Source: Kurthia senegalensis (GTDB taxonomy: Bacteria > Bacillota > Bacilli > Bacillales_A > Planococcaceae). From it: a DNA stretch of 64,000 bases. Shown piece after piece: positions 61,290-64,000 of this stretch (its first letter is position 1; each line of letters opens with the position of its first letter). A program made the position numbers and the translations under genes. Under the pieces are notes generated by a model, which searched no databases, was not told the DNA's origin, and was given only the letters and a program-made list of their open reading frames with translations. Location: positions 185,812 through 249,811 of the forward strand of contig NZ_HE611065.1 in the NCBI RefSeq assembly GCF_000285595.1, in the 5' to 3' direction.

Positions 61290-62480
61290 TTAGTAAGCTA
61301 AACCGTAAAGTGCTTTAATATGTGATAAGTAACGGATATTTGATGCTTCTTTCATTAATGAAGCGGTTAATCCTTTTAGTTCTGTATTGTTGCCACCTAC
61401 TGTTGCCACGCCGTCTTTACGACCTAATGACGCTAATGTACCTGAGTTAACAGGTGCGAAAGCTTTCATGTCTTTGCCATTTAAATAAGCGAATAAGTTG
61501 TATCCAACTAATTCACCCATTTGCCATGCGTTTTGTGCTGTTGGTGGGTATGGACGATCTGTTTCTTTGTTTGCGCCTGGTGCGTATGCAGCTGCTGCAT
61601 CCCCTACGACGAATACGTCTGGGTGTGAGTCTGATTGTAAGAAGTCGTTTACGACTGCTTTTCCGCGGTTACAAACTAAGCCAGCTTGTTCAACGATTGG
61701 ATATTGGGCTACGCCACCTGTCCAAACGATTGTGTTTGCCGTAATTTTTTGACCATCTTTTAATGATACGACGTTACCTTCAACGCCTGTTACAGGAAGA
61801 CCTGTTAAAAATTCTACGCCACGATCCGCAAGAGATTTTGTCGCACGTTCAATTAATGTTTGTGGTAATACAGGTAAAATACGAGGGCCTGCTTCCACTA
61901 ATTTCACGTCTAATTCTTCTGCTTTTACGCCGTATTTTGCAGCGATTTTCGGCATGTTGTCGATGATTTCACCAACAAGTTCGACACCTGTTAAACCACC
62001 ACCACCGATAACGATGGTTGCATCGGCTTTATCGCCTGTTTTTGCGTATGATTCAATTTTAGAAATAATGTGGTTGCGTAAGTTGTTCGCATCTTCCACT
62101 GATTTTAAAACGAATGAATTTTCTTCAAGTCCTGGGATACCGAAGTAACCTGTTTTAGAACCTAGACCGACAACTAATGCGTCGTATGATAATGTTTCAC
62201 CATTGTCTAATTTCACTGCTTTTGCGTTCACGTCGAATGAATCAACTTTCGCAATTTTTAAGTTTACGTTTTTGCCGCGGAATAATTTTCCTAAGTCAAA
62301 CGCTACCGCTTTTTCAGAAATTGTACCACCTGCTAGGCGGTGTAATTCTGTAATGATTTGATGTGTTGGGAATTGGTTAACAACCGTTACTTCCGCTTCG
62401 TTCGCATTAACATATTGACGTACAGTTAAAGCAGAAAGGACGCCGCCGTAACCTGCACCTAAAATGACGATTTTTTTCAT
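61290..62480 (-). CDS. ndh: Type II NADH dehydrogenase
   Basis: Peripheral membrane flavoenzyme passing electrons from NADH to menaquinone without proton pumping. It has 396 residues. FAD-binding GAGYGG (about 8-13), NADH-binding GGGGLTGVELVGE (about 166), and VVGDAAAAYAPG (about 294) for the second FAD contact. It is 35 bp after the DUF1641 gene, matching yjlC-ndh of B. subtilis, which is controlled there by Rex. I see no clear Rex site here. Confidence 0.95.
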   Translation of the reverse strand: MKKIVILGAGYGGVLSALTVRQYVNANEAEVTVVNQFPTHQIITELHRLAGGTISEKAVAFDLGKLFRGKNVNLKIAKVDSFDVNAKAVKLDNGETLSYDALVVGLGSKTGYFGIPGLEENSFVLKSVEDANNLRNHIISKIESYAKTGDKADATIVIGGGGLTGVELVGEIIDNMPKIAAKYGVKAEELDVKLVEAGPRILPVLPQTLIERATKSLADRGVEFLTGLPVTGVEGNVVSLKDGQKITANTIVWTGGVAQYPIVEQAGLVCNRGKAVVNDFLQSDSHPDVFVVGDAAAAYAPGANKETDRPYPPTAQNAWQMGELVGYNLFAYLNGKDMKAFAPVNSGTLASLGRKDGVATVGGNNTELKGLTASLMKEASNIRYLSHIKALYGLAY

Positions 62481-62515
62481 TATTTAAACCTCCATGATAC
62501 TCAGTGTTTGAATGA

Positions 62516-62932
62516 TTAGTGTTCTTTGTTTTCTTTGCTTACTTCTAAAAATGCGTTCACGAAACGTAATGTTCCTTGAACTTGTGGATCTTTTAACATT
62601 TTTAATAAACCGAAAACGCCTACTTGTTCGTGGCTAACCGCTGCACGATCTTTTGCTTCGATTGCTGTCGCAGCAAGACCTTTTGCTGATTTAACAACAG
62701 GTCCAACGATTTCAGTCGTTGCGCTTACCATATCGTTTTTGAAAACTTTATCTGTTGCTAAGCTTTGGGCAACATCATACGCTTTCGTAAGTGTTGTCAT
62801 CATTTCTGTTAATTTTGGAAGTTCATTCACTAAAGTTGTTAGTGATTGTTGTACTTCCGGGTTTAATAATTGGTCAAGTACGTCTTGTTGTTCTTTACTT
62901 ACAGATTGTGATTGAGTAGTCTGTTCTGACAT
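62516..62932 (-). CDS. DUF1641 protein (YjlC-like)
   Basis: 138 residues from ATG 62932 (AAAGGAG eight bases upstream). Mainly helical. The C-terminus VFGLLKMLKDPQVQGTLRFVNAFLE is the DUF1641 core. Function is unknown, although it is consistently paired with ndh or other redox enzymes. The family also occurs with formate dehydrogenase accessory genes. Confidence 0.9.
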   Translation of the reverse strand: MSEQTTQSQSVSKEQQDVLDQLLNPEVQQSLTTLVNELPKLTEMMTTLTKAYDVAQSLATDKVFKNDMVSATTEIVGPVVKSAKGLAATAIEAKDRAAVSHEQVGVFGLLKMLKDPQVQGTLRFVNAFLEVSKENKEH

Positions 62933-62938
62933 ATCCAA

Positions 62939-63340
62939 TTCTCCTTTACAATAACTATTTCTGTTAATTTACAATTTATGAATAGTAGCTTGTCCCACAA
63001 GAACAATCGTCATCATACATTCATAGTCATTCATTGAAAAATAACTACTTACTTCGGACACTTCCTGTTCAGAATATTCTCACTAATAAAGTAAGCCCTT
63101 CATGGACATACGATGATAAATTGTCATTAACAAATCTCACTACAATCTTACCATATATTAATAAGAAAAACATTCGGAAAAAGTGAAAGAGTATTTTGAA
63201 GATTGAACGGTTCGAAACCTCATTAAGAAGTATACACCTGTCTGAAAAACTTCTCTATTAAAAGAAATAAAAAAAGATGTAACGGCGTCAGAATGTTCGT
63301 ATCTCTCTAAATTTCACATCAAAAAAGCGATCAAAACACT
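62939..63340. other. Intergenic region upstream of yjlC-ndh
   Basis: About 400 bp without a gene. It contains the yjlC-ndh promoter region. A short CTTGTggGACAAG-type inverted repeat lies at about 62991-63003 (ttgtcccacaag). Its role is unknown and it is not a clear Rex operator. No terminator is evident for the Nudix gene at its right end. Confidence 0.45.
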
Positions 63341-63808
63341 TTATAAACGATATATACGCGTATGTTCCATTAGTTGCTGCTCGTCGTCCCATTGTTCATG
63401 TATTTCAAATGTACCTGCTTCAAAAAATAATGGAAATCTCCTTCTAAACCAGTCTTGCATCGGTAATTTCATCACGTCTTCGATCGCAACCCAATGCAAA
63501 CTTCCTTCTGGTGGATTTTCTAATAAAGTTCCTTCGAATTGTGTTGCCACATAATTATAAACGGTGTATCGATAATTATTTTTCGTATCGGAATATCCAT
63601 CAATCCCTTTGAACTGTATGTTCGTAACACGTAATCCGGTTTCTTCATACACTTCTCGAATCGCCGCTTCCGACATACTTTCCGGAAACTCTACCTTCCC
63701 ACCAGCTCCAACATAACCAGGAAATCCTCTTTTTTCTGGCCGATTAAGCAATAATACTTTTCCATCTTTTACGACTAAGCACATCGTATACAATTCTGTT
63801 TGAATCAT
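63341..63808 (-). CDS. Nudix hydrolase
   Basis: 155 residues. The Nudix box GGKVEFPESMSEAAIREVYEETGL occupies about residues 36-60 (split here as GGKVEFPES...REVYEETG) with the expected Glu pair. The MutT/YtkD-like context (VLLLNRPEKRGFPGYVGAGG) suggests a purine nucleoside triphosphate or related substrate, but specificity is not decidable. It is separate from the neighbouring operon. Confidence 0.93.
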   Translation of the reverse strand: MIQTELYTMCLVVKDGKVLLLNRPEKRGFPGYVGAGGKVEFPESMSEAAIREVYEETGLRVTNIQFKGIDGYSDTKNNYRYTVYNYVATQFEGTLLENPPEGSLHWVAIEDVMKLPMQDWFRRRFPLFFEAGTFEIHEQWDDEQQLMEHTRIYRL

Positions 63809-63916
63809 GGTTTCATCTCCTTATAAAAATTGTAAAGAAATTCATTTATATTTGCAAAGCTATTTTAGTTCCTTTATCATAGGAATTAAGACTTAAATTT
63901 AAAAAGGAGTTATTTA

Positions 63917-64000
63917 ATGACAAATTCTATCGCAAAACACCGATTTACAGGTGAACAAATCACATTTTTAGAAAGTAGCGTTGAACATTCTTTAATAGAA
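63917..64000 (+). CDS. Start of an unidentified protein (cut by window end)
   Basis: ATG 63917 preceded by AAAAAGGAG seven bases upstream, then 28 open codons to the window edge (MTNSIAKHRFTGEQITFLE...). Too short to identify. Confidence 0.6.
   Translation, partial: MTNSIAKHRFTGEQITFLESSVEHSLIE

Noticed and set aside
62933-63340. Rex operator for yjlC-ndh
   Set aside because: No TTGTGAA-N6-TTCACAA-like palindrome found by eye; nearest repeats are too short.

Overview
This window is AT-rich chromosome from a Gram-positive, rod-shaped member of the Bacillales. Gene order follows the Bacillus subtilis backbone: aspS-hisS-yrvJ-dtd-relA-apt-recJ-secDF-yajC-tgt-queA-ruvBA, pheA-pheB-obg-spo0B-rpmA-prp-rplU, minDC-mreDCB-radC, folC-valS, hemLBDCXA-engB-lon-clpX-tig-ysoA, then ndh-yjlC. 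The spo0B gene (sporulation phosphorelay), the mreBCD rod-shape genes and the codon use suggest a Planococcaceae/Caryophanaceae relative such as Kurthia or Lysinibacillus. That placement is inference; no rRNA gene is present to test it. Almost everything is on the minus strand, so operons read from high to low coordinates.

Layout: 1-4.5 kb holds aspS (cut by the window edge) and hisS behind a histidine T-box, plus a frame-broken SH3/amidase gene on the plus strand. 4.5-21 kb holds translation quality control, the stringent response, purine salvage, recJ, competence prepilin peptidase, a secreted subtilase, SecDF/YajC, queuosine synthesis and RuvAB. 21-31 kb holds niaR, pheAB, obg-spo0B, L27-Prp-L21 with an L21 leader, and the Min/Mre/RadC division and shape cluster. 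31-38 kb is the least conventional part: PilN/PilO-like genes facing a two-gene operon for a PilX-like, beta-helix surface protein, then folC facing two RimK-like ATP-grasp genes. 38-43 kb holds an Na+/H+ antiporter, valS with a valine T-box, and a VOC protein. 43-58 kb holds haem synthesis (hemAXCDBL) and the proteostasis genes (engB, lon, clpX, tig), a ysoA-like TPR gene and an HNH-like protein. 58-64 kb holds two tandem D-Ala-D-Ala carboxypeptidases, type II NADH dehydrogenase and a Nudix hydrolase.

The most striking feature is in recJ. The gene is split by a 664-nt group II intron that encodes no protein and lies inside the codon for an aspartate of the catalytic DYDADG motif. Precise removal restores a continuous 780-residue RecJ. 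The intron has a GTGCG 5' end, a 34-nt domain V with a CGC triad and AC bulge, and a domain VI with a candidate branch adenosine. RecJ production should therefore depend on splicing.

A second window-wide pattern is a set of ten single-base length changes in short runs, nearly all A-runs. They break five otherwise intact genes (yrvJ-like amidase, mreC, an ATP-grasp gene, ysoA-like and a dacB paralogue). mreC is normally essential, so sequencing or assembly error is the likeliest cause. I label these genes pseudogene only because the given sequence does not read through.
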